Positions 8,804 through 18,135 of a DNA stretch of 64,000 nt are shown one piece after another; positions within the stretch are counted from its first letter, which is position 1; each line of letters begins with the position of its first letter. The stretch spans positions 3,038,001-3,102,000 of the forward strand of contig NZ_CP121463.1 in NCBI RefSeq assembly GCF_029690065.1, in the 5' to 3' direction. Under the pieces are notes generated by a model. The model worked only from the letters and a program-made list of their open reading frames with translations, ran no database searches and was not told the origin of the DNA. The translations under genes were made by a program, and so were the position numbers. The stretch comes from Arthrobacter sp. Y-9 (GTDB lineage: Bacteria; Actinomycetota; Actinomycetes; Actinomycetales; Micrococcaceae).

Positions 8804-9409
8804 TCAGGGAGCGCTGTCCGGGACGATCGACCAGAGCGCGGACACCCGGCGGGTGTCCTCGGAGGCCTCGCTACGGTCCTGCACGGCGTATTCCCTGATC
8901 AACTGGTTCATCCGGTCGATCAGCTCGCGTGCTTTGGGCGGGTCCAGGTAGAGCACCTCGGTGGACATCGACATCGAGGGGAAGCGCTGGTCCTCGGCTC
9001 CCCGCAGGGTCAGCTCGTCCCGTTCCTGATTGTGAGCGAGGATACGGCGTCGCTGCGCATCCAGCTCGAGATCCAGGATCGCGAGCTCGGGGTGCCCCGA
9101 ACCGCTGACCGATTTGATCATGAAATCGGTGCCCGCAGCCTTCCAGCGGCGCTCACGCGCGTCGCCGTCGCTTTCGGCGGGTTCGACCATGCCCCATTTC
9201 TGGAGCGCGCGGAGGTGGTAACTCATCGCGCTGGGGGTGAGTCCGGTGACGGCCGCGAGCTCGGTGGCCGTGCGGCTCACCTGGCTCGAATAGAGGTCAC
9301 TGATGGCAGCCAGGCGAGCGGCATGCGCAAGCGCACGGATGGCCTTAGGGTCGGAGATCTCCACCTGGCGGCGGGGCTCCTGCGCAGTTTCTGAAGCCTG
9401 GGTGCTCAC
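8804..9409 (-). CDS. ArsR-family winged-helix transcriptional regulator
   Basis: The 201-residue protein has a winged-helix DNA-binding domain near the N-terminus (about 20-85), with the recognition region LTPSAMSYHLRALQKWGMV. The rest (about 90-201) is helical and resembles the longer ArsR-like regulators without obvious metal-binding Cys pairs, so metal sensing is not supported. The start is a GTG at 9409 with no clear ribosome site, so a leaderless message or a later start is possible. It lies alone between topA and a methyltransferase gene. The target genes are unknown. Confidence 0.75.
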   Translation of the reverse strand: MSTQASETAQEPRRQVEISDPKAIRALAHAARLAAISDLYSSQVSRTATELAAVTGLTPSAMSYHLRALQKWGMVEPAESDGDARERRWKAAGTDFMIKSVSGSGHPELAILDLELDAQRRRILAHNQERDELTLRGAEDQRFPSMSMSTEVLYLDPPKARELIDRMNQLIREYAVQDRSEASEDTRRVSALWSIVPDSAP

Positions 9410-9484
9410 AAAACCATTCTATCGATTGGGGGGCAGATATGAAGGAAATCTTTGACGAAACTGCCCCTGAGGTCCAGCACTCAG

Positions 9485-11116
9485 TCAGGGCTGGGACACC
9501 AGGCCTACGGGAACAAGAAAGCCATCGATCACCAAATTGTGCACGTCTTCCAGCAATGCGACAATGCGGGACGCGTCATCGATCGGTCCGCCGCCCTCGG
9601 CGGAAGGGGTCAGACTCACGACGGCGGCGGCCAGCTGAGCGGCCGTGAAGTCGCCGTCGCAGGCCGAGACGAAGCCCGCGAGCTCGCTGCTGAGCAGGTT
9701 GGTGCGCCGCAGGCCGGCGCCCTGCCGGAGCAGGATCACGCCCGGATGCTCCGCACCCGGGCGCTGATGACGTTCCTCCGTCACGTCCTCGGCCACGACG
9801 AGAGCCGCGTCGCCCACTTCATGCTCCTCGAGCCAGGCCCGGCGCTCCAGGGCGGCGAGCAGGTGAGGCCCGAGCGGCTGCTCCACGGGATAGGTGATCT
9901 CCTCGAAGCGCTCGAGTTCGGGGCCCTCCCCCGGGCCGGTCAGCAGCACCATGCCGAAACCGATCGCGCCCACGCCGCGGCCCGCGAAATCGTTGAGATA
10001 GTCGCGGTAGCTCCGGGCGTACAGCTCAGGGTCGCGGCCTTCCGAGGCGTCCTGAAGCCAGGTCTCGGCGTAGAGCTCGGGGCTGAGCTGCTCGCGCTGG
10101 ATGACCCACGCGCCCGCGCCGTCCGGCAGCCACGACCGCACCCGTTCGTCCCACGCGGCGCCTTCCGCGATCTCCCAGTTCCCGAGCATCTGGGCGGCCC
10201 CGCCAGGAGCGAGGACACCCGGCAGGTCGCGGAAGAGCGTGGAGACGATCGCGTCGCCCGGCAGCCCGCCGTCGCGGTAGGTGAACTGGTCGTCGGTGGA
10301 CTCGCCGTCGTGACGCGGGGTGATGACGAACGGCGGGTTGGAGACCACCAGGTCGAAACGCTCCCCGACGACCGGTTCCAGGAGCGAGCCGCAGCGCAGG
10401 CTGACGCGGTCCTCCGGATTCTCAGGGTCGATTCCGAGGGCTCTGGCGTTGAGGAGCAGATTGAAACGGGTGAACGCGAGCGCCCGCGGGGAGATGTCCG
10501 TGGCCACCACGTGCCGCGCGTGCTGGAGCAGGTGGAACGTCTGAATGCCGCAGCCCGTTCCGAGATCCAGCGCGGTGGCGACCGGGCGGCGCATGGTCAC
10601 CTGGACGAGCGTGGTGGAGGCCTGACCGATGCCGAGCACATGGTCGTGGCGGAGCACCCCGGGTCTCTGGTGGGCGCCCAGATCGCTGGCGACCCAGAGC
10701 AGCGACTCCGCCCCGTCCTGACCGGTCCACGCGTAAGGCCGCAGGTCGACGGCGGCCCGGAGGGCGCCGTCGTCGATCCGCTCCACGAGGCCGAGCGCCA
10801 GCAGGCCGTCGATGCCCAGCCGGGGGAAGGCCGCCGCCAGCGCCTCCGCTGTCTGCGGCGCGGCCAGCAGCCACAGCCCGACGACGGCGGCGAGCCCGCG
10901 TCCGGCGTGCGGTTCGAGGGCGATGCGGGCCGGGACGAGCTGGTCCCGCGAGAGCGCCTCGTACGCGGGCGCTCCGAGCAGGTCGGCGACGCCGTCGGCG
11001 GTGTAGTCGAGGTCCGTCAGATCCGAGGCCAGGGCCTGGAGCAGTGGGAGGTCGTCGGCGCGCGGCGCGTCCACGCGGGCTTCGGGCGAGTCCTGCCAGG
11101 AGGTCGGTTCAGTCAC
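9485..11116 (-). CDS. Class I SAM-dependent methyltransferase (PrmC/RlmG-like, NPPF motif)
   Basis: The 543-residue protein carries a central Rossmann methyltransferase domain: ALDLGTGCGIQTFHLL (SAM motif I), VVATDISPRAL (motif II) and LVVSNPPFVITP (motif IV). NPPF/Y is the motif of enzymes that methylate amide or exocyclic nitrogens in proteins or nucleic acids. About 200 N-terminal residues and about 170 C-terminal residues flank this core, as in a broadly conserved actinobacterial methyltransferase family of unknown substrate. The GTG start at 11116 has only a poorly spaced AAGG next to it, so the exact start is uncertain. Confidence 0.8.
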   Translation of the reverse strand: MTEPTSWQDSPEARVDAPRADDLPLLQALASDLTDLDYTADGVADLLGAPAYEALSRDQLVPARIALEPHAGRGLAAVVGLWLLAAPQTAEALAAAFPRLGIDGLLALGLVERIDDGALRAAVDLRPYAWTGQDGAESLLWVASDLGAHQRPGVLRHDHVLGIGQASTTLVQVTMRRPVATALDLGTGCGIQTFHLLQHARHVVATDISPRALAFTRFNLLLNARALGIDPENPEDRVSLRCGSLLEPVVGERFDLVVSNPPFVITPRHDGESTDDQFTYRDGGLPGDAIVSTLFRDLPGVLAPGGAAQMLGNWEIAEGAAWDERVRSWLPDGAGAWVIQREQLSPELYAETWLQDASEGRDPELYARSYRDYLNDFAGRGVGAIGFGMVLLTGPGEGPELERFEEITYPVEQPLGPHLLAALERRAWLEEHEVGDAALVVAEDVTEERHQRPGAEHPGVILLRQGAGLRRTNLLSSELAGFVSACDGDFTAAQLAAAVVSLTPSAEGGGPIDDASRIVALLEDVHNLVIDGFLVPVGLVSQP

Positions 11117-11266
11117 CTTGCCATGGTAGGCGCACCGGCCCTGGGCGGGCGGGTTGAGCGCCCGCCTCTACCCCGCCAATTGTTATTCCAGTAGCATCAC
11201 ATGTTGCCTGACGCGAAACCTGCGGGCTCCCCGCTGTTCCGCCCGGCGTCGATTCGAAGGAGCATC

Positions 11267-11665
11267 ATGGAGACACCCACCCAGGCCAGCGTCGAAGAGG
11301 CTGCCGCAGCGATCGTCCAGGCCTTCCGGGCCAATGACCGGGACGCGTATTTCGGCACGTTCGCCGAGGACGCCACGTTCGTCTTCCACCCCGAACAGCA
11401 CCGCCTGAACGACCGTGCCTCCTACGAGCGCGCCTGGGATGGCTGGCGCGCGGAGGGCTGGGCCGTCCTCGACTGCGTCTCCCGCGACGCCCTCATCCAG
11501 TGCTATCCCGGCATGGCCGTCTTCACCCACACCGTCGACACCACGGTGGACCCGGGGGACGGCAGCGTCGAGCGCAGCACCGAACGCGAGACCATCGTCT
11601 TCCGCACCGAAGGGGACGGCCTGATCGCCGTCCACGAGCACCTCTCCACCGTCCCCGGGGAGTGA
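11267..11665 (+). CDS. NTF2/SnoaL-like domain protein
   Basis: The 132-residue protein has the cone-shaped NTF2-like fold pattern: an N-terminal helix (AAAAIVQAFRANDRDAYFGTFAEDATFVFH), followed by beta strands and YERAWDGW. Such proteins include AtzH-like and SnoaL-like members, and no catalytic set can be assigned. The start at 11267 follows AAGGAG by about 5 bases; the longer frame upstream is unsupported. The NCS1 permease gene starts 3 bases after its stop, so the pair forms an operon, suggesting a link with pyrimidine- or purine-type substrate use. Confidence 0.75.
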   Translation: METPTQASVEEAAAAIVQAFRANDRDAYFGTFAEDATFVFHPEQHRLNDRASYERAWDGWRAEGWAVLDCVSRDALIQCYPGMAVFTHTVDTTVDPGDGSVERSTERETIVFRTEGDGLIAVHEHLSTVPGE

Positions 11666-11668
11666 CGC

Positions 11669-13027
11669 GTGTCCCTGAAAACGGTGTACGCAGGACTCGA
11701 CGCCCGGCTCTCCGCGGAAGCTGACAGCTCAGGACCCGTCAAGGGCACCCTGTCCGGCGCGCGGATCGGGATGATCTGGCTCGCCGCGAACCTGGTGGTC
11801 ACCACGCTGCTGACGGGCACGCTGTTCGTGACCGCCGTGCCGTTCCCCACCGCCGTCGCGATGATCGTGGCGGGGACGCTGGTAGGCGCCGTGGTCCTGA
11901 CATCCATCGGCGCGATCGGCACGCGCACCGGTCTGCCGACCATGGCCGTGACCCGCGGCGCGTTCGGCCTGCGCGGCTCGCTGCTGCCGGTGGGGGCGAA
12001 CGTCGTGATCCTGATGGGCTGGAGCTGGGTGCAGGCGATGCTCGCCGGCGTCACCGTCAATCACGTGGTGCACCAGTTCACGGGTTTCAGCAATCCGGTC
12101 CTGTTCTCGATGCTGTGCCAGCTGCTCGTGGTGATCCTGGCGATCTTCGGGCACTCGGGCATCTCCCGCGTCGAGCCGTGGCTCGCCGTCGTGATCCTGG
12201 TGGTCATCGCCTGGGTCTTCGCCACGGCCCTGGGCCGTTTCGCCCCCTCGGAGTTCGCCGCGATCCCGGTGGACCCGGCTCTCGGTTCGACGCCCGCGAT
12301 CGTCCTCGACCTCGTCATCGCCACGGCGGTCTCCTGGACCGTCCTGTCCGCCGACATCAACCGCATGGCCAGCAGCACCCGCGCCGGAGTCCTCGGTGGC
12401 GGCATCGGCTACTCGCTCTCCACCATCGTCGCGATGCTGCTCGGCGCCACCGCGCTCGGCTACGTGGTGCTCTCGGGCGGGGACGCGGTCTCGTTCGACC
12501 CCGTCACCATCGTGGGCCCGTTCGGCATCCCGCTCGCGCTCGTGATCTTCTTCTCCGTCATGGCCACCAACTCGATGGTGGTCTACGGCATGACCACCAC
12601 CGTGGTGAACGCCCGGCCCGACGGCCGCGTCCGGTTCCTTCCCGCCGCTCTCATCCTCGGGACGGTCTCGATCGCCGGTTCCGCCTGGCTGGGGCTCCTC
12701 GACCAGTTCACGTCCTTCCTGACGGTCATCAGCTCACTGTTCGTCCCGGTGTTCGCCGTGGTCATCGTCGACTACTACTGGTTCAAGCGTGCGCGGTACG
12801 GCAAGGATCTGCTGCGGGCCTCCGGCGGGGCGTTCTGGTACACCGGGGGCGTCAACTGGGTGGCGGTAGCGAGCTGGGCCGCCGGCGCCGCCGTCTCGGT
12901 GGTGCTGAGCTTCGTGTGGCCCAGTCCCCTCGGCGCCACGCTCCCGACGTTCGTCTGCTCGACACTGCTCTACGGGGCCGGCATGAGGTTGAACGGTCAC
13001 ACGCGGCCGGCCCGACTTCCAGCCTGA
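11669..13027 (+). CDS. NCS1-family cytosine/purine permease-like transporter
   Basis: This 452-residue integral membrane protein has about 12 hydrophobic segments and matches the nucleobase-cation-symport-1 family (cytosine, purine, hydantoin or thiamine-precursor uptake). Supporting sequence includes the N-terminal GARIGMIWLAANLVV, the TM3 region TRGAFGLRGSLLP, the WSWVQ stretch and AAVSWTVLSADINR in the middle. The substrate cannot be read from the sequence. The GTG start at 11669 is 3 bases after the NTF2-like gene. Confidence 0.85.
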   Translation: MSLKTVYAGLDARLSAEADSSGPVKGTLSGARIGMIWLAANLVVTTLLTGTLFVTAVPFPTAVAMIVAGTLVGAVVLTSIGAIGTRTGLPTMAVTRGAFGLRGSLLPVGANVVILMGWSWVQAMLAGVTVNHVVHQFTGFSNPVLFSMLCQLLVVILAIFGHSGISRVEPWLAVVILVVIAWVFATALGRFAPSEFAAIPVDPALGSTPAIVLDLVIATAVSWTVLSADINRMASSTRAGVLGGGIGYSLSTIVAMLLGATALGYVVLSGGDAVSFDPVTIVGPFGIPLALVIFFSVMATNSMVVYGMTTTVVNARPDGRVRFLPAALILGTVSIAGSAWLGLLDQFTSFLTVISSLFVPVFAVVIVDYYWFKRARYGKDLLRASGGAFWYTGGVNWVAVASWAAGAAVSVVLSFVWPSPLGATLPTFVCSTLLYGAGMRLNGHTRPARLPA

Positions 13028-13119
13028 GCGGCACGGCCGGCGTCGTCGGCCGCTGGCTGCCCGGGCGCGGTGCCGGGCACTGGCACGGGGACCACGACGA
13101 CGCGCGGTAGCGTAGATGC

Positions 13120-13560
13120 ATGACCTCCCGCATGACTGTCCTCACCCGCGCCCTCACGGCGGGAGCGCTCGGCGCACTGCTGCTCGGAACGGTGTCAGGA
13201 TGCGTGCAGCGGCCGGGCATCGAGCAGGTGGACGTCCCGTCCTGGCAGGCCACGGCCCTGCCCTCGGCCTCGGGCGCCGTTCTGGGCGGCAGCGGCAAGC
13301 TGCTGGACCGCCAGCCGGCCGACACGTCCTTCGACCACCTCAAGTCGGGGAATTACACCTTCACCATGACCTGCGAAGGCAACGGCAAGACGTACTTCAC
13401 CCTGTCCGTGGCGGGCAAGGAAGTGGCCGACGCCACGAGCGCCTGCAATGGCAACAAGGACGTCGTGACCGTGTCCCTCCCGGCCGGTGATCTCAGTGTC
13501 AAGGCGTCCACGGTCGACGCCCCCATCATCTACGCGTTCCAGCTCGTCCCGAAGGGCTGA
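13120..13560 (+). CDS. Small secreted lipoprotein of unknown function
   Basis: The 146-residue protein starts with a signal sequence and lipobox (LLLGTVSGC, Cys about residue 28), so it should be lipid-anchored outside the membrane. The mature part is likely a small beta-rich domain (SGNYTFTMTCEGNGKTYFTLSVAG), with one further Cys pair that could form a disulfide. I do not recognise the family. A second ATG at 13132 is possible. It converges with trhO across a repeat-containing gap. Confidence 0.7.
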   Translation: MTSRMTVLTRALTAGALGALLLGTVSGCVQRPGIEQVDVPSWQATALPSASGAVLGGSGKLLDRQPADTSFDHLKSGNYTFTMTCEGNGKTYFTLSVAGKEVADATSACNGNKDVVTVSLPAGDLSVKASTVDAPIIYAFQLVPKG

Positions 13561-13562
13561 GC

Positions 13563-13686
13563 CGGGGGCTGCCGCAGTCGGGGCTGCCTGGAGCGGGCAG
13601 GGCTGCGGGGCGGCCCGAGTGCCTGCGGCAGGGCTGGGCCGGCTGGCGCGATCCCTCGGCTGGCGCGGGGGCTGCCGCCGTCGGGG
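13563..13686. repeat. Two 21-base direct repeats in a convergent intergenic gap
   Basis: Positions 13563-13583 and 13666-13686 carry the same 21 bases (core GGGGGCTGCCGC then GTCGGGG) with one mismatch. Between them GGCTGGCGCG also occurs twice (13641 and about 13659). The block fills the 151-base gap between the lipoprotein gene and trhO and appears to be a locally duplicated, very GC-rich spacer. Confidence 0.55.
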
Positions 13687-13711
13687 TGTCGGGTAAGTGC
13701 GCCGGGCGGAC

Positions 13712-14608
13712 TCAGGCGACCTGGCAGCCGTCCGGGCAGCGCAGCTTCTCCGGGTCCGCGGCGCATTCGGCACAGTAGAGGGTCAGAGTGCGGCATTCCG
13801 GGTTGCTGCAATTGTGGAAGTCGCTCGTGGGGGCGGCGCAGCGTGCGCAGGCGCCGATGGTCTTCGCCTCGTCGCTGAATTCGAGGTGCATGCGCTTGTC
13901 GAAGACGTAGAGCGAGCCCTCCCAGAGGCCCTTGTCCTTGAACTTCTCGCCGTAGCGCACGATCCCGCCGTCGAGCTGGTAGACCTCGGTGAAGCCGCGG
14001 TTGACCATCAGGCTGGACAGCACCTCGCAACGGATGCCGCCCGTGCAGTACGTGACGACCGGCTGGTCCTTGAGGTCGTCGTACTTCCCCGAGTCCAATT
14101 CACGGATGAAGTCGTGGGTGGTGGCGACGTCCGGCACGATCGCGTCCTTGAACTTGCCGATCTGCGCCTCGAACGCGTTGCGCCCGTCGAAGAACCGCAC
14201 GGGCCGGCCTGCGGCTTCCTTTTCGGCCACCAGGGTGTGCAGCGCTTCGGGCGAGAGATGCGTGCCACCGCCGACCACCCCCTGGTCGTCGACCTTCAGC
14301 TCACCCGGCGCCCCGAAGGAGACGATCTCCTCACGGGCCTTGACGCTCAGCCGTGGGAAGTCCTCCGCCCCGCCGTCGGACCACTTGACGTCGAGGTTCC
14401 GGAAGGCGCCGTACTCCTTGGTGGTGCGGACGTACTGCTTCACGGCCTGGATGGGACCGCCGACGGTGCCATTGATGCCGTCCTTCGAGATGATGATGCG
14501 GCCCCGCAGACCGAGCTTCTCGCACAGCGCACGTTGCCACAGCCGCACGGCGTCCGGGTCGGCGACGGGGGCGAAGGCGTAATAGAGGGCAATCTTGTTC
14601 TGGGCCAC
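13712..14608 (-). CDS. trhO: tRNA uridine(34) hydroxylase, rhodanese-like (TrhO)
   Basis: The 298-residue protein matches TrhO (formerly YceA), which hydroxylates U34 of tRNA using oxygen and leads to 5-methoxy/carboxymethoxyuridine. An N-terminal acylphosphatase-like part carries [16 protein letters not shown], followed by a rhodanese domain with the active-site loop [11 protein letters not shown]-terminal Cys-rich region (CARCAAP, CSNPECR, CAECA, CPDGC) may bind zinc, as in many family members. The GTG at 14608 has no Shine-Dalgarno sequence, so the message may be leaderless. Confidence 0.9.
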   Translation of the reverse strand: MAQNKIALYYAFAPVADPDAVRLWQRALCEKLGLRGRIIISKDGINGTVGGPIQAVKQYVRTTKEYGAFRNLDVKWSDGGAEDFPRLSVKAREEIVSFGAPGELKVDDQGVVGGGTHLSPEALHTLVAEKEAAGRPVRFFDGRNAFEAQIGKFKDAIVPDVATTHDFIRELDSGKYDDLKDQPVVTYCTGGIRCEVLSSLMVNRGFTEVYQLDGGIVRYGEKFKDKGLWEGSLYVFDKRMHLEFSDEAKTIGACARCAAPTSDFHNCSNPECRTLTLYCAECAADPEKLRCPDGCQVA

Positions 14609-14760
14609 CGTTAAAGGTTAACGTTCCGGCGGATCGGGGCTGTCCCGGGCGGCGCGGGCTCGCGTCCAGCCGGCGTCGAGATGACTTTGAGACTGAGAGT
14701 TTACCGACAAGATACTGATACCGGCTGTCGCTTTAACCGGCCCTGTCATAGGCTCGAATC

Positions 14761-15450
14761 ATGACTGCGGAGACCCTGATGGAAGACATTGACGGCCTGC
14801 TGGATGTCTGGGTGGACGGCTGGGCCGGCTGCCGAGGCTATTCGGTGGAGCGCGTCGGCGCCTTCCCTGCCGTGGACCGTGACGACACCGTCAAGGCCCG
14901 CGAGTTCTTCGCGGTGGACCCGTCGGCCGAGGATTTCGCGACCCTCGCACAGCACACCCGCGAGGTGCCGGGACGTCTCCTGACGGTCCTGACCCGCGAC
15001 CCCCAGAAGTACCTCGCCCTCGGTGATTCCGAGGGCCTTTTCCTCAATTCCACGTCCGAGTCGATGATGATCGTCGACATGGACACCCAGGACACCGAGG
15101 ATCCCTGGCTCCCGGACGATGACCTCGAAGTCAGCTACACGGTCGTGGACGGTTCCCACCGTGCGGAGGTCCGCGCGGGTGACGTCGTGGCCGCCAGCGG
15201 GCGAGTGTTCGTGACCAATGGCACCGTGGCGGTCTTCGACCAGATCGTCACCCATGACGACTTCCGCCGTCGCGGCCTCGGCAGCTTCATCATGAAGTCC
15301 CTGGCGGCACGGTCCTTCGAGCACCCGGTGGAAACCGGCCTGCTCCTCGCCTCCGCGGACGGCCGCCTGCTGTACTCCCACCTCGGCTGGCAGGAAGTCT
15401 GCGCCGTCGTCATGTTCTCCAGCACGGAGCAGAAGCCCGCCGACATCTGA
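14761..15450 (+). CDS. GNAT-family N-acetyltransferase
   Basis: The 229-residue protein has a C-terminal GNAT domain (about 120-225) with the acetyl-CoA-binding segment QIVTHDDFRRRGLGSFIM, containing the expected R-R-x-G-x-G/A pattern as RRRGLG. The N-terminal 115 residues form an extra domain with no recognised signature. The substrate is unknown. The start lies 14 bases after a possible -10 element (TAGGCT) without a ribosome site, so it may be leaderless. Confidence 0.82.
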   Translation: MTAETLMEDIDGLLDVWVDGWAGCRGYSVERVGAFPAVDRDDTVKAREFFAVDPSAEDFATLAQHTREVPGRLLTVLTRDPQKYLALGDSEGLFLNSTSESMMIVDMDTQDTEDPWLPDDDLEVSYTVVDGSHRAEVRAGDVVAASGRVFVTNGTVAVFDQIVTHDDFRRRGLGSFIMKSLAARSFEHPVETGLLLASADGRLLYSHLGWQEVCAVVMFSSTEQKPADI

Positions 15451-15660
15451 GCGGGTTGAGCGTCCGGTTCCAGCATCCTTGGTGCCGCACGTCCGCGTGG
15501 AATGCCCCTCAGGCCGGACGGCTGAGGCCGGCGTTCGCGGTGGGCTGAGCGCGAATTCGCGGACGGCGAGCCGTCTGACGAGGGCGCGCCGCTCAGGCCA
15601 TCCGACTGACCCGGTTCCACGGCGAAAGTGGGTCCCGCCCGCGGGTGACACAATGTTCCG

Positions 15661-18024
15661 GTGCGCTCCTCTGACTCGCTGATCCCTCTCCTGGGCCGCT
15701 CCGCGGAACCGGAACAGCTTCAGCACGTCCGCACCATCCCCTCGCGTCAGGCCCGCCACGGTTCCTGGCCGGAATGGGCGCACCCCGACGTCGTGGCGGC
15801 ATACCAGCGGCTCGGGGTCGAGACCCCGTACGAGCACCAGGTGACTGCGGCGGAGCGGGCTCATGCCGGTAACCACGTGGTGATCGCCACCGGCACCGCT
15901 TCCGGCAAGTCCCTGGCGTATCAGTTGCCCGCCGTCGACGCCGTCCACCGTTCGGAACTGCGGGTGCTCGCCGAGCCGGGCAAGCTCCACGACGACGGCG
16001 CCACGGTCCTCTACCTCGCCCCCACCAAGGCACTGGCAGCAGACCAGCTGGCCTCCCTGCGTTCGCTTCGCCTGGGGACGCTGCGGGCCGAGAGCTACGA
16101 CGGCGACACCGACGCGAGTTCACGCCGGTGGATCCGCGAGCACGCCAACATCATCCTGGCCAATCCCGACATGCTGCACCACGGCATCCTGCCGAACCAC
16201 TCGTGGTGGGCCCGGTTCTTCCGCCGCCTGCGCTACGTGGTGATCGACGAGGCGCACAGCTACCGGGGCGTTTTCGGCTCCCATGTGGCGAATCTGCTGC
16301 GGCGCCTTCGCCGGGTCTGCGCCTACTACGGCGCCGAACCGGTGTTCCTCGCAGCCTCCGCCACGGCCGCTGAACCCGCGGAATCCTTCTCCCGGCTGAT
16401 CGGCGCACCTGTCACCGCGGTGACGGAGGACGCCTCTCCCCGGGGTGCCACCACGGTCGCTTTTTGGGAACCCCGGCTGACCGAGTTGGAGGGAGAGAAC
16501 GGAGCTCCGACCCGGCGGACCGCGATCGCCGAATCCGCCGACATGCTCGCCAATCTGGTGTCGTCCCATGTGCGCACCATCGCTTTCATCAAGTCCCGCA
16601 GAGGGGCCGAGCGGATCGCCTCCATCACCAAGCGCCTTCTGGACGACGTGGATCCCAGTCTCCCGGGTCGTATCGCCGCGTACCGTTCGGGGTACCTCCC
16701 CGAGGAGCGCCGGGCGCTGGAGGCCTCCCTGCGCTCCGGGGAACTCCTCGGGGTGTCCAGCACCTCCGCCCTGGAACTCGGCATCGACATCTCGGGCCTC
16801 GACGCTGTCCTGGTGGCCGGCTGGCCCGGGACCAGGGCATCCTTCTTCCAGCAGATCGGTCGTGCCGGGCGGGCAGGTCAGGATGCCGTGGCCGCTTTCG
16901 TCGCCAGCGACGACCCCCTCGACACCTACCTCGTGCACCACCCCGAGGCCGTGTTCGACGTCGGGGTGGAGGCCACGGTCTTCGATCCGTCCAACCCCTA
17001 CGTCCTGGGCCCGCACCTCTGCGCCGCCGCGGCTGAACAGCCACTGCGGCCCGGAGATGAGGAGCTCTTCGGCCCCACCGCCCGCGCCATGCTGGACACC
17101 CTGGTGGAACGCGGCTATCTGCGCCGCCGCCCCGCCGGCTGGTTCTGGACGCACGCCCAGAGCGCGGCGGGAATGGTCAGCATCCGTGATGACGGCGGTG
17201 GACCCGCTCGGATCGTGGACGCGGACACCGGTGCCCTGCTCGGCTCGATGGACTCTCCCCAGACGCATTACCAGGCGCACCGGGGAGCGGTCTACATCCA
17301 TCAGGGTTCCAGTTACCTCGTGGAGGAACTGGATGAAGAGGACCACACCGTCCTGGTCCGGCGAGCCAATCCGGATTACTACACCACCGCCCGGGACGTC
17401 ACCCAGGTGGAAGTCCTGTCCGTGGACCGCTCCATGACATGGGGCGACGTCGCGGTTCACTTCGGCGAGGTCAAGGTGACGACTCAAGTGGTCTCCTTCC
17501 AGAGGAAGTCGCTGGCCTCCAATGAGGTGCTCGGTGAGGAGCCTCTCGACCTGGAGGCACGCGACTTGTTCACCAAGGCGGTGTGGTTCGTGGTGGGCAA
17601 CCAGCGCCTGATGAACGCCGGTCTGGTGGAGGCGCAATTCCCGGGCGCCCTGCATGCGGCGGAACATGCTTCGATCGGCATGCTCCCACTCGTGGCCTCG
17701 AGCGACCGCTGGGACATCGGCGGTGTCTCCACGGCCTTGCACGCCGACACAGGGCACCCCACGATCTTCGTATACGACGGGCACGCCGGCGGGGCAGGCT
17801 TCGCCGAGCGGGCGTTCGCCAAGGCCCGCACCTGGCTTGCAGCCACTCGCGAGGCCATCCTGTCCTGTGAGTGCGAATCCGGCTGTCCTTCGTGCGTCCA
17901 GTCCCCGAAGTGCGGTAACAAGAACAACCCGCTCGACAAGGCGGGGGCGTTGGTCCTGCTCGAGGCCTTCCTCAAGGACGCCCATGACTGGACCGGCCCG
18001 AAGACGCTCGACGGCGAGGTGTAG
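15661..18024 (+). CDS. sftH: SF2 DEAD/DEAH helicase with C-terminal DUF1998 (SftH/MrfA type)
   Basis: The 787-residue helicase has motif I ATGTASGKSLAY, motif II VVIDEAHSYRG (DEAH), motif III SATAAEP and motif VI QIGRAGRAGQ. The C-terminal DUF1998 region ends in a four-Cys cluster (CECESGCPSC then C) that likely binds metal. This domain order matches mycobacterial SftH, a 3'-5' DNA-dependent helicase, and Bacillus MrfA, a mitomycin-repair helicase. A DNA-repair role is inferred from these relatives. The GTG start is about 8 bases after a -10-like ACAATG, so it may be leaderless. Its 3' end converges with the Tad operon, as I recall for Rv3649. Confidence 0.9.
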   Translation: MRSSDSLIPLLGRSAEPEQLQHVRTIPSRQARHGSWPEWAHPDVVAAYQRLGVETPYEHQVTAAERAHAGNHVVIATGTASGKSLAYQLPAVDAVHRSELRVLAEPGKLHDDGATVLYLAPTKALAADQLASLRSLRLGTLRAESYDGDTDASSRRWIREHANIILANPDMLHHGILPNHSWWARFFRRLRYVVIDEAHSYRGVFGSHVANLLRRLRRVCAYYGAEPVFLAASATAAEPAESFSRLIGAPVTAVTEDASPRGATTVAFWEPRLTELEGENGAPTRRTAIAESADMLANLVSSHVRTIAFIKSRRGAERIASITKRLLDDVDPSLPGRIAAYRSGYLPEERRALEASLRSGELLGVSSTSALELGIDISGLDAVLVAGWPGTRASFFQQIGRAGRAGQDAVAAFVASDDPLDTYLVHHPEAVFDVGVEATVFDPSNPYVLGPHLCAAAAEQPLRPGDEELFGPTARAMLDTLVERGYLRRRPAGWFWTHAQSAAGMVSIRDDGGGPARIVDADTGALLGSMDSPQTHYQAHRGAVYIHQGSSYLVEELDEEDHTVLVRRANPDYYTTARDVTQVEVLSVDRSMTWGDVAVHFGEVKVTTQVVSFQRKSLASNEVLGEEPLDLEARDLFTKAVWFVVGNQRLMNAGLVEAQFPGALHAAEHASIGMLPLVASSDRWDIGGVSTALHADTGHPTIFVYDGHAGGAGFAERAFAKARTWLAATREAILSCECESGCPSCVQSPKCGNKNNPLDKAGALVLLEAFLKDAHDWTGPKTLDGEV

Positions 18025-18135
18025 GGGTCTTCGTGCAGGACGCTCCCGCCGACTGGGCCGCCCAGGCTACGCGGGCCGCGCAAGCCGATCAGGCAGTGCC
18101 CGCCGGTGACGACCGGCGCAGGACCACCCCCGTCC

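Noticed and set aside
9430-9467. GGGGCAG / CTGCCCC inverted repeat before the ArsR gene
   Set aside because: Seven-base arms with a 24-base loop and no T run are too weak to call a terminator or operator.
16120-17985. 621-residue minus-strand frame under the helicase
   Set aside because: No recognisable domain, and helicase motifs on the plus strand are intact.
17484-18135. Long antisense continuation of the Rv3654c-like frame
   Set aside because: It lies opposite the helicase C-terminus, which has clear conserved motifs, and its translation has no family-like features; a lost stop explains it better.
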